The notes below the pieces were generated by a model. That model was not told the DNA's origin and did no database searches. It saw only the letters and a list, made by a program, of their open reading frames with translations. The position numbers and the translations under genes are program-made. A stretch of 30,807 nucleotides of DNA from contig JADKFA010000025.1 of the NCBI GenBank assembly GCA_016717725.1, positions 1 to 30,807 on the forward strand, in the 5' to 3' direction. Positions 1-6,951 of the stretch are shown here, in pieces (the stretch's first letter is position 1; each line of letters starts with the position of its first letter). This stretch comes from Bacteroidota bacterium. Lineage in GTDB: Bacteria; Bacteroidota; Bacteroidia; AKYH767-A; OLB10.

Positions 1-268
1 GCAACAATACATTTGCGTCTTCAACAGGAATAGTATCTAATGGGTGAATTTCTAAAATTTCCAAACTGCCCATCGAATCCACAAACAAAGGCCAATTAAT
101 AGTTACGCTTTTGGGTTGACTTACTTGCAACATCACTTGAACGGGCTGACCGATCAAAATTTTATTTGTGTCGACCGTCATCTTAGCAACTACATCTTGT
201 TGAGCGGTTGCATTCGTAAATGAAAGCAACCCTACAAGCAAGCCATAGATATATGCTTTTAAATTCAT
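1..268 (-). CDS. BatD/DUF4381-like exported protein, N-terminal part only
   Basis: This gene runs off the left edge, so only about 89 N-terminal residues are visible. It begins with a signal peptide (MNLKAYIYGLLVGLLSFTNA) ending near a TATAQQ cleavage region. A beta-rich stretch follows that starts TVDTNKILIGQPVQVMLQV. That opening is typical of the exported protein following DUF58 in Bacteroidota moxR/bat operons; I infer the BatD/DUF4381-like assignment from it and from gene order. The ATG overlaps the TGA stop of the DUF58 gene in an ATGA junction, which suggests translational coupling. The remaining batA/batB-type genes would be expected just left of the window. The exact family is uncertain because most of the protein is missing. 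Confidence 0.6.
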   Translation of the reverse strand, partial: MNLKAYIYGLLVGLLSFTNATAQQDVVAKMTVDTNKILIGQPVQVMLQVSQPKSVTINWPLFVDSMGSLEILEIHPLDTIPVEDANVLL

Positions 269-1139
269 CGTTTACGCTCTCTTTTCTTAAACAAATTAAT
301 TAAAGGCTGTACATAGGGAAGATCGGTACGAAAAGTAGCATGATCGATTCCGCATTTATTAAGCAATTCGGAGGTTTGTCCTTGCGCTTGCTTCCACCAC
401 AGATGATAATCACGACGCACATTCGGTTGAGATGAATCTAATAAACTGGCTTCACCAGTTTCTGCATCTACAAATCGTACGAGACCCACATTCGGCATTT
501 CAGCTTCACGAGGATCGAAAACACGTATAGCAGCAAGATCATGTTTCTTTGACGCTACTTTGATGGCATCTTCATAACCCACCGACATAAAATCGGAAAT
601 CACGAAGGCGATGCAACGTTTCTTAATCATATTATTAAAATAACGCAAGGCCATATTAATATCGGTTCCTGTTCCTTTCGGTTCGGTATTGATTAATTCA
701 CGGATAATTCTTAGGATATGCGTCTTTCCTTTTTTGGTGGAATGAACAATTCAATTTTATCAGAGAATAAAATCACGCCTGCTTTATCATTATTTTCGAT
801 AGCAGAAAAAGCAAGCACTGCCGACAACTCCGTTATCAAATCGCGCTTAAACTGAACATTGGTTCCAAAATTTCCAGAGGCGGAAACATCAATCAACAGC
901 ATCACTGTCAACTCACGCTCCTCTTCAAAAACTTTTACATAGGGATGATTGAATCGAGCCGTAACGTTCCAGTCGATACTACGAATATCATCACCAGGAT
1001 TATATTCGCGCACCTCTGAAAAAGCCATTCCACGACCTTTAAAGGCAGAATGATACTCTCCTGAAAAAACCTGAGCTGAAAGTCCTCGGGTTTTAATTTC
1101 AATTTTACGTACCTTTTTTAAAAGTTCTGAAGATTCCAT
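265..1139 (-). CDS. DUF58 domain protein (MoxR-associated), one frameshift
   Basis: DUF58 proteins have a von Willebrand A-like fold and are partners of MoxR ATPases. The N-terminal part shows the family signature: SGEYHSAFKGRGMAFSEVRE, then YNPGDDIRSIDWNVTAR, then a MIDAS-like strand LLIDVSASGNFGT. The reading frame breaks at a run of six T's (730-735). Adding one base joins IPPKK directly to GKTHILRIIRELI and on to MALRYFNNMIKKRCIAFVIS, giving about 291 residues, the normal family length. I therefore treat it as one gene. I prefer the ATG at 1139 over a GTG two codons upstream. It lies 24 bp after moxR and overlaps the next gene by ATGA, so it is the middle gene of the operon. Confidence 0.88.
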
Positions 1140-1163
1140 AGTCACTAATTCCTTTCCAAGGTT

Positions 1164-2150
1164 TTAAGGAACTTCTACAATATTTAAAACTTCGTTAATC
1201 ACATCATCGGTAGAAATATTTTCAGCTTCCGCTTCGTACGTTAGACCGATACGGTGACGCATCACATCATGCGCTATCGCACGTACATCTTCCGGAATCA
1301 CATACCCGCGACGTTTGATGAATGCATAAGCTTTTGCTGCCAATGCCAAATTGATACTTGCACGAGGAGACCCCCCGTAGCTAATTAAATTTTCTAGTTT
1401 ACGTAAATTATTTTCCTTCGGGAAACGTGTTGCAAAAACAATATCCAGAATATACTTTTCAATTTTCTCATCCATGTAAACATCACGAACAGCAGCACGC
1501 GCTTTCACGATAGTATCCTTATGAATTACTTCTTTAATTTTTGGAAATTCCTGAGCTAAATTCTGACGAACAATCAAACGTTCCTCCTCTTTAGTTGGAT
1601 AACCGATTGTTACCTTCAACATAAATCGATCGAGTTGTGCTTCAGGCAATGGATACGTTCCTTCTTGTTCGATTGGATTTTGTGTAGCCAATACCAAGAA
1701 AGGCTCTTCCAATTTAAAAGTTTCCTCTCCGATGGTCACTTGACGCTCTTGCATAGCTTCCAATAAAGCACTTTGAACTTTCGCCGGCGCTCGGTTGATT
1801 TCATCCGCCAAAATAAAATTCGCAAACAATGGACCTTTACGAACGGTGAATTGCTCTTGCTTTTGACTATAGATCATAGTTCCTACTAAATCGGCTGGAA
1901 GTAAGTCGGGAGTGAATTGCAAACGACTAAACTTTGCTTGAATTGCCGAAGATAGAGACTTAATCGCTAAGGTTTTAGCCAATCCAGGCACCCCTTCTAA
2001 CAATAAATGTCCATTGGATAAAAGACCAATGAGGAGTCGGTCGAGCATATACTTTTGACCAACTATTACTTTTCCGAGTTCGAGATTCAGCAATTCGATG
2101 AATGCTGATTCCTGCTGGATTTTCTCGTTAATTTCACGAATATCTACCAT
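1164..2150 (-). CDS. moxR: MoxR-family AAA+ ATPase
   Basis: This is a 328-residue AAA+ ATPase of the MoxR family, thought to act as a chaperone for assembly of von Willebrand A/DUF58 partner proteins. Walker A is GVPGLAKT at about residues 53-60, and Walker B is ILADE at about 113-117, followed by NRAPAKVQSALLEAMQE. The sensor 1 segment LVLATQNPIEQEGTYPLPEAQ and the downstream LDRFMLK and GGSPRASI motifs are all present, so it looks intact. It is the first gene of a minus-strand operon continuing into DUF58 and the BatD-like gene. A weak -7-like TATACTTG lies roughly 40 bp upstream with one mismatch to TAnnTTTG. Confidence 0.95.
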   Translation of the reverse strand: MVDIREINEKIQQESAFIELLNLELGKVIVGQKYMLDRLLIGLLSNGHLLLEGVPGLAKTLAIKSLSSAIQAKFSRLQFTPDLLPADLVGTMIYSQKQEQFTVRKGPLFANFILADEINRAPAKVQSALLEAMQERQVTIGEETFKLEEPFLVLATQNPIEQEGTYPLPEAQLDRFMLKVTIGYPTKEEERLIVRQNLAQEFPKIKEVIHKDTIVKARAAVRDVYMDEKIEKYILDIVFATRFPKENNLRKLENLISYGGSPRASINLALAAKAYAFIKRRGYVIPEDVRAIAHDVMRHRIGLTYEAEAENISTDDVINEVLNIVEVP

Positions 2151-2250
2151 AATATTTTAACTATTTTGAAACGTTGCAAGTATAGAGTAATTAACGTGAA
2201 AAATTTCTGAATAGATAGGCAAGTTTTCGTTAAAGTCTTGTTAATAACCA

Positions 2251-2295
2251 ATTGGTGGATTGGTGGATTGGTGGATTGCTGGATTGGTGGATTGG
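2251..2295. repeat. Tandem octamer repeat (ATTGGTGG)n
   Basis: Five consecutive 8-bp units plus five bases of a sixth. Four of the five full units are ATTGGTGG and one (2275-2282) is ATTGCTGG. The period is not a multiple of three and the region is non-coding, so this is a simple intergenic tandem repeat liable to slippage. Confidence 0.9.
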
Positions 2296-2413
2296 CAAAT
2301 GAAAAATTATCGAATGGATTAATATTAAATGGGCCGCAGATCTATTATGATGGTTAAGATTTTTTATGATCTAAAATCCGCTGCGAACGCTGCTTAACGT
2401 TGCTAACGCTGCG

Positions 2414-2465
2414 CCTGCCTGCTGCATCGCTTTTGCTGTAGCTTCAGCGGAGCAAAGCAGGCAGG
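2414..2465. repeat. Imperfect inverted repeat with CCTGCCTGCT arms
   Basis: CCTGCCTGCT at 2414-2423 pairs perfectly with AGCAGGCAGG at 2456-2465, leaving a 32-bp spacer that can partly pair further (TTTGCT with AGCAAA). It ends about 14 bp beyond the stop codon of the ABC permease gene, so it may act as a transcript-end hairpin. It is also clearly more GC-rich than its surroundings and shares its CTGCCTGC core with the element at 19165-19183, suggesting a dispersed repeat family. Confidence 0.65.
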
Positions 2466-2479
2466 TTTAAAGAGAACAT

Positions 2480-3556
2480 CTATTGCATTCGTACTCTCGG
2501 ATCGAGGCGAGCGTAGAGGATATCTACCAAAATATTGATGATCACAAAGAAAAACGATACCATTAATACCGATCCCATTACCACTGGAAAATCATAATGT
2601 TCAAGTGCGTCGACTGTTACTTTTCCAACGCCTTTCCATCCGAAAATATACTCGATAAAAACGGCTCCGGCTAAGAGTGAACCTAACCATCCTGAAATGG
2701 CAGTGATCACTGGATTCAATGCATTTCGTAAGGCATGTCGAACTACAACCACGAACGGAGAAAGACCTTTTGCCTTAGCCGTTCTAACATAATCCATTTC
2801 CAACACTTCCAACATGGATGAGCGTGTAAGTTGAACTATGACGGCCAATGGTCGAATTCCTAAAGTAAAAGCCGGCAAAATTAAATTCTTCCATTTCAAT
2901 TCCATCCCTGTAAAAGGATCCACTTCGTATAAACTACCTGTCATTTCGAGTCCGGTGTAGTCACGCCAAACAAATCCGAACAACCAAGCGATCACGATGC
3001 CTGCAAAGAATGATGGAACCGACATTCCCAATACACTTACGATCATAGTAAGGTGATCATCCCATTTTTGGTAACGCAACGCCGACCAAACACCTAATAT
3101 AATTCCGAAAAAAGCAGCGAATAATAAGGATGCGATAGCTAAGATCGCTGTACCTGGAAGTGCATCCAATAAAATAGCAGAAACAGATTCTCTTGATTGG
3201 TACGATCGACCTAAAAAAGGAGCTTTCACTATCAATGCTCGGCTAGAAAATTGAAGAAGCGTTACTCCCCTTCCATACTTTTCTTTATCAAAATAAATTC
3301 TTGAATCGGGATTCTTTGTATCTAAAATACATAGCGGCGACAAATCATTTGCATACTTCAAAAATTGTTTGAAGATAGGTTGATCTCGTCCTAATTCACG
3401 ATTTATTATTTCTACCGAAACTAAATCGGCACGCTGACCCAACATCATACGTGCGGGATCACCGGGCAAAACGGTAAACAAAAAGAAAACAACAATCACT
3501 ACTCCCAGTGTTACAAGGAAGCCATAGAAAATTTTATTTACTAATAGCTTTAACAC
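2480..3556 (-). CDS. ABC transporter permease, DppB/OppB type
   Basis: A 358-residue inner-membrane permease of the binding-protein-dependent (BPD_transp_1) family used for dipeptide, oligopeptide or nickel uptake. It opens with a membrane helix followed by the family hallmark LPGDPARMMLGQRAD. A long periplasmic segment (about residues 50-125) leads into five further hydrophobic segments. The EAA-type loop is visible near AKAKGLSPFVVVVRHALRNA, and the C-terminus has EYIFGWKGVGKVTVDALEHY, typical of DppB. The start is a GTG because an in-frame TAA lies six codons upstream. No DppC, ATPase or binding-protein gene is visible beside it, so its partners must be encoded elsewhere. The substrate cannot be told from sequence. 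Confidence 0.93.
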   Translation of the reverse strand: MLKLLVNKIFYGFLVTLGVVIVVFFLFTVLPGDPARMMLGQRADLVSVEIINRELGRDQPIFKQFLKYANDLSPLCILDTKNPDSRIYFDKEKYGRGVTLLQFSSRALIVKAPFLGRSYQSRESVSAILLDALPGTAILAIASLLFAAFFGIILGVWSALRYQKWDDHLTMIVSVLGMSVPSFFAGIVIAWLFGFVWRDYTGLEMTGSLYEVDPFTGMELKWKNLILPAFTLGIRPLAVIVQLTRSSMLEVLEMDYVRTAKAKGLSPFVVVVRHALRNALNPVITAISGWLGSLLAGAVFIEYIFGWKGVGKVTVDALEHYDFPVVMGSVLMVSFFFVIINILVDILYARLDPRVRMQ

Positions 3557-3590
3557 GTAGAGCTTGACGATTTATATAGACAGGATCAAC

Positions 3591-4727
3591 TTACTTTTTG
3601 TGAAGGTACTTTGCATTCAACTCCTCGTAGGTTGGGAAATCGTTATGATGCCACATATCAATTACAGTTCCTTGCTTTAACAAAACCAATCCTGGATTAG
3701 ACCGAATTATTGTTTTAAGAGCTGTTCCATCGCAGAAATAATAGGGGAACATATTCTGATGATCGTGACGGAACTTATCGGTCTCGGTAGGAATTGTGGA
3801 TGTCAATCCGAAAAATTCAAAATCATTTTTCTGACATTCGGCTGCCAAAGCATTTACTTTATCCTGAGCTTTTACATCTGCTTTTGTTAAATCATAAGCG
3901 ATCAACATAAAAACATAATCGGGACGACTTAAAAAATCGCTTGTTAAATCATTGTCTTCTGCATCTTTTATCGCAAAATCATGAATGGGTGCTTTATCAC
4001 CTTCACGCACTACTTTATCAATGCGATCCACGAATTCATATTTTTCATTTCCTGAGTACTGAGAAACTTGATCCATTCCTGCTTCTACTTGTGCACCCGT
4101 AGTTTTGTCTTTGTAGATGAATACCATCACCACACTATCTGTAATGGCTCCTGGAGGAAGCGTCATTCCCTCTGTAATATTCTTACCTATTGCATAGGGA
4201 CGAAAATCTTTTACCGGGAGATGGGCGTAACAATGCCAAGTAAACCATGTGCTTGCAATTAATCCAGCGAAGGAAACAAAGCCAGCAAATTTTTCATTGA
4301 ACAATGGCTTAATACTTTTTCTTTTTGCGAAAATGATTAAGATAAATGCAAGTAAGGCAACATCCTTATAAAACGATTCCCATGGTTTTAATTTCAAAGC
4401 ATCACCAAAACAACCACAATCCTTCACTACATCAAAATAGGCACTGTAAAAAGTAAGGAAGGTAAAAAACACAATCATCAATAACATCAACCAACTCACA
4501 CATACCATTCGATATCCAACTAATAATGCAACGCCCAAAGCCACTTCAAAAATACAGATGAACATGGCCAAACCAACTGATATCCCACTTAAAAATTGCA
4601 TACTAAATACAACAAAATACTCATCGAGTTTATACGAAAACCCAAGTGCGTCGTTCGCTTTAATTAATCCAGAAATAATAAATAAAACGCCGACAAGGAT
4701 TCGGGAAATACTGACTAATTGTTTCAT
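3591..4727 (-). CDS. BT_3928-like DoxX/MauE-type membrane protein
   Basis: A 378-residue protein with two parts. Residues 1-145 form about four membrane helices of the DoxX/MauE type, starting MKQLVSISRILVGVLFIISG and carrying a CxC pair in KDCGCFGDALKL. Such cysteines are associated with redox partners in MauE-like proteins. After another helix, the C-terminal half is soluble and includes YVFMLIAYDLTKADVKAQDK and FEFFGLTST, a layout like a thioredoxin-fold domain lacking CxxC. This two-part architecture matches the Bacteroidota BT_3928 family; the biochemical role is not established. It sits 22 bp downstream of the DUF1599 gene and 34 bp upstream of the permease gene, so all three could be co-transcribed. 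Confidence 0.85.
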   Translation of the reverse strand: MKQLVSISRILVGVLFIISGLIKANDALGFSYKLDEYFVVFSMQFLSGISVGLAMFICIFEVALGVALLVGYRMVCVSWLMLLMIVFFTFLTFYSAYFDVVKDCGCFGDALKLKPWESFYKDVALLAFILIIFAKRKSIKPLFNEKFAGFVSFAGLIASTWFTWHCYAHLPVKDFRPYAIGKNITEGMTLPPGAITDSVVMVFIYKDKTTGAQVEAGMDQVSQYSGNEKYEFVDRIDKVVREGDKAPIHDFAIKDAEDNDLTSDFLSRPDYVFMLIAYDLTKADVKAQDKVNALAAECQKNDFEFFGLTSTIPTETDKFRHDHQNMFPYYFCDGTALKTIIRSNPGLVLLKQGTVIDMWHHNDFPTYEELNAKYLHKK

Positions 4728-4749
4728 AGACTTTATTATTAAGATTAAA

Positions 4750-5295
4750 TTATTTATTCTCTTCTAACTTGATCAAAGCGAAAATAGCGTAGTTAATAAT
4801 ATCTGCGTAATTAGCATCCACTCCTTCACTGATTAACGTTGATCCGCTATTATCTTCAATTTGTTTGATCCGCAATAATTTCATTAAAATCAAATCCGTC
4901 ATCGAGCTTACACGCATTTCTCTCCATGCTTCACCATAATCATGGTTTTTATCCATCATGAGGGCTTTCACTTGCGCCACATTCGATTCAAAATATTTAA
5001 TAGCGTCATCATGTCCCAATTCGAGGGGAGCATCTGAATGCAAACCGATTTGAATTAGTGCCATCACTGCGTAATTCACGATCCCAATAAATTCGCCTTC
5101 TATCGCATCAATTACTTTTTGACTACCTTTCTCTTCGATACTTCGAATGCGTTGTGCCTTTATATAAATTTGATCCGTAAGAGATGATGGACGCAAGATT
5201 CGCCAAGCGGATCCATAGTCCTTCATTTTTTTAAGGTAGATATCTTTGCAAAGCGCAATTGCTTTATCGTATTGAGTTGAAGTCGTTGAAGACAT
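4750..5295 (-). CDS. DUF1599 (Nmad1-type) protein with two tandem domains
   Basis: A 181-residue soluble protein made of two copies of one domain. Copy 1 (about residues 10-85) has KMKDYGSAWRILRPSSLTDQ, QRIRSIEEKG and IVNYAVMALIQI. Copy 2 (about 100-178) has KNHDYGEAWREMRVSSMTDL, LRIKQIEDNS and IINYAIFALIKL. DUF1599 is known as Nucleotide modification associated domain 1; its enzymatic role in Bacteroidota is not known to me. The matching DYGxAW and INYA/VNYA motifs in both halves show an internal duplication. The gene is divergent from folP across a 56-bp gap, with a plausible promoter in that gap. Confidence 0.9.
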   Translation of the reverse strand: MSSTTSTQYDKAIALCKDIYLKKMKDYGSAWRILRPSSLTDQIYIKAQRIRSIEEKGSQKVIDAIEGEFIGIVNYAVMALIQIGLHSDAPLELGHDDAIKYFESNVAQVKALMMDKNHDYGEAWREMRVSSMTDLILMKLLRIKQIEDNSGSTLISEGVDANYADIINYAIFALIKLEENK

Positions 5296-5305
5296 GGTGC
5301 AAGAT

Positions 5306-5337
5306 CGAATTTATTGAATGAAAAAAGAATGAGTCAA
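5306..5337 (-). promoter_or_regulatory. Possible promoter for the DUF1599 operon
   Basis: On the minus strand a TTG (5337-5335) lies 21 nt upstream of TAAATTCG (5313-5306). This matches the Bacteroidota TTG-N(17-23)-TAnnTTTG promoter with one mismatch. The box ends 10 nt before the DUF1599 ATG. It fits the divergent gap but rests on an imperfect match. Confidence 0.35.
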
Positions 5338-5351
5338 TTTATTAGTTTACA

Positions 5352-6202
5352 ATGATCTACCAACCAAGGAATTACAGCATTAACTGCAAGGGAAACTTAA
5401 TTAATTTGCAACATCCACAAGTGATGGGCATTTTAAATATTACGCCTGATTCCTTTTTTGATGGTGGCAAATTTACCGAAGAAAATACCATCCTCGAAAG
5501 AGTTCGCCAATTAGTTACTGACGGTGCAAAAATCATTGATATTGGAGGCGCCTCATCGCGTCCAGGGGCTGCATTAGTCACTGAATCAGAGGAAGAAGCG
5601 AGATTAATTCCGGCTATTGAACTTATCTCCAAGCATTTTCCTGACCTCATTCTTTCTGTTGATACTTGGAGAGCCGACTTAGCGGAAAAGGCTATTCGAA
5701 AAGGTGCAAATATCATCAACGACATTTCGGCCGGGCAATTTGATAAAAAATGTTTGAAACGGTAGCTCGCTTAAATATACCTTATATTATGATGCATTTA
5801 CAAGGTGATGTAACGTCCATGCATCAGAAATTTGAATACTCCAATTTGATTCAAGAAGTTATTCATTATTTCCTAGAAAAAATTATTGTATTGAGGAAGA
5901 TGGGAGTAAATGACATTATTATTGATCCGGGCTTTGGATTTAGCAAAACCATTTCTGATAACTTTCTGCTCCTGAAAAAATTAAGTGCATTACATATTTT
6001 AGATGTACCCATTCTGGTTGGGATCAGCAGAAAATCGATGATCAACAAAACACTAAACATTTCAGCTGCGGAGGCATTAAATGGAACCAGCGTTTTAAAT
6101 TCATTTGCTTTGATGGGTGGAGCTCATCTTTTGAGAGTACATGATCCCAAAGAAGCACAGGAATGTATTCAGTTATTTCAAGCATTAATGGCTTCCACAT
6201 GA
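5352..6202 (+). CDS. folP: Dihydropteroate synthase, one frameshift
   Basis: FolP joins para-aminobenzoate to dihydropterin pyrophosphate in folate synthesis (cytoplasm) and is the sulfonamide target. Hallmarks are MGILNITPDSFFDGGKF near residue 25, DIGGASSRPGA, the strand LILSVDTWRADLAEKA with INDISAG after it, then MMHLQG, DIIIDPGFGFSKT and VGISRKSMI. The frame breaks in a run of six A's (5745-5750). With seven A's, GQFDKK continues into MFETVARLNIPYIMMHLQG, giving about 283 residues, the expected length. I therefore annotate one gene. It begins the plus-strand operon, and its TGA overlaps the next ATG (ATGA at 6199-6202). Confidence 0.93.
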
Positions 6203-6918
6203 GTTCAAAAAAAGCAATCTTTTCAAAGACAGGATACATCAAAGGAAAGCAATGTTTGAAGTCCTTATACCTCTACAAACATCATTATTCACAACGCGAT
6301 CCAATTCCGGCAGAACGACTCAAGCGCTTTAGTTTAGGTAGTGATTTTGGCATCCTAGCAAGAAAACTTTTTCCAAATGGAAAAGATGCCACTCCATCCC
6401 ATGTACATCGATATTCAGAAAGTTTGGCACTAACAAAAAAGCTCATTCAAGATGGAATTACAACGATTTACGAAGCTGCTTTTCTATATGATGGAATATT
6501 GGTTTATGCAGATATTCTTACCAAACTAAACTCTGGATGGGCATTGTATGAAGTGAAAAGCAGCCCGAAAGTTTCCAATGTGTATCAACAGGATTTAGCA
6601 TTACAATTTTATGTAATTAAGGGAAGCGGATTAGATCTTATTCATGCTTCGATTCTTCATCTAAAAGAACCTTTGACAGAGAATTACAAAGAACAAGAAA
6701 TCGATTCGCTCTGTCAAATTTCAGATTTTACTGAATATTGCAATGAATCCTTTCCATCTATTCAAAATGAAATTCTAGAGATGAAAATCCTGTTAGCTGG
6801 CTCCAGAATTCCTACTATTCAAATGGGTAGCCATTGCCAAGAGCCTTATACTTGTGACTTCATCGGATTTTGTACACAACAAATAAATCCACCTAACGAA
6901 GGACTTTTCAAAGAGTAA
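6199..6918 (+). CDS. Cas4-like PD-(D/E)XK nuclease-fold protein
   Basis: A 239-residue protein, starting at the ATG that overlaps the folP stop. The nuclease core is suggested by Glu92 (YEAAF), Asp105 (VYADILTKL) and Glu118-Val-Lys120 (WALYEVKSS), followed by a Gln/Tyr-containing helix (QQDLALQFYVI), the order seen in RecB/Cas4-type nucleases. Cys19 near the N-terminus plus Cys213-x5-Cys219-x5-Cys225 near the C-terminus form the four-cysteine pattern of Fe-S cluster nucleases such as Cas4 and AddB. The N-terminus (KTGYIKGKQCLKSLYLYKHH) resembles the front of DUF2779 proteins, but this protein stops where the DUF2779 domain would begin. No CRISPR array or cas gene is nearby. Its substrate is unknown and function is inferred from motifs only. 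Confidence 0.75.
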   Translation: MSSKKAIFSKTGYIKGKQCLKSLYLYKHHYSQRDPIPAERLKRFSLGSDFGILARKLFPNGKDATPSHVHRYSESLALTKKLIQDGITTIYEAAFLYDGILVYADILTKLNSGWALYEVKSSPKVSNVYQQDLALQFYVIKGSGLDLIHASILHLKEPLTENYKEQEIDSLCQISDFTEYCNESFPSIQNEILEMKILLAGSRIPTIQMGSHCQEPYTCDFIGFCTQQINPPNEGLFKE

Positions 6919-6934
6919 ATTCATCCATTTCGAT

Positions 6935-6942
6935 TAACTTTG
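6935..6942 (+). promoter_or_regulatory. TAACTTTG -7 box before LTA-synthase-family gene
   Basis: TAACTTTG matches the Bacteroidota TAnnTTTG -7 consensus exactly and ends 9 nt before the ATG at 6952. No TTG -33 element is evident at the usual spacing. It would allow an internal operon promoter with a very short leader. Confidence 0.4.
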
Positions 6943-6951
6943 CCCACTGTT

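Larger units (their letters stand above)
2151..2479. other. Repeat-bearing intergenic spacer (329 bp)
   Basis: No convincing gene lies here. It separates the ABC permease gene from moxR, both on the minus strand. It holds an octamer tandem repeat (2251-2295) and a GC-richer inverted repeat (2414-2465), described separately. Between them is AT-rich sequence around 2330-2395 resembling the degenerate dispersed intergenic repeats common in Bacteroidota. The spacer probably contains the moxR promoter and possibly a terminator for the permease transcript. Confidence 0.7.

Noticed and set aside
5343..5350. TAGTTTAC as a folP -7 box
   Set aside because: It has two mismatches in the conserved TTTG part of the consensus.
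5372..5725. Minus-strand open frame within folP
   Set aside because: It is the antisense shadow of conserved FolP motifs and resembles no known protein.
5745..5750. Programmed frameshifting at A/T runs in folP and other genes
   Set aside because: The breaks occur in many unrelated genes, in both directions and at runs too short or of the wrong type for known slippery sites.
6199..6918. Cas4 of a CRISPR system
   Set aside because: Motifs are Cas4-like, but no repeat array, cas1 or cas2 is present, and the operon context is housekeeping.
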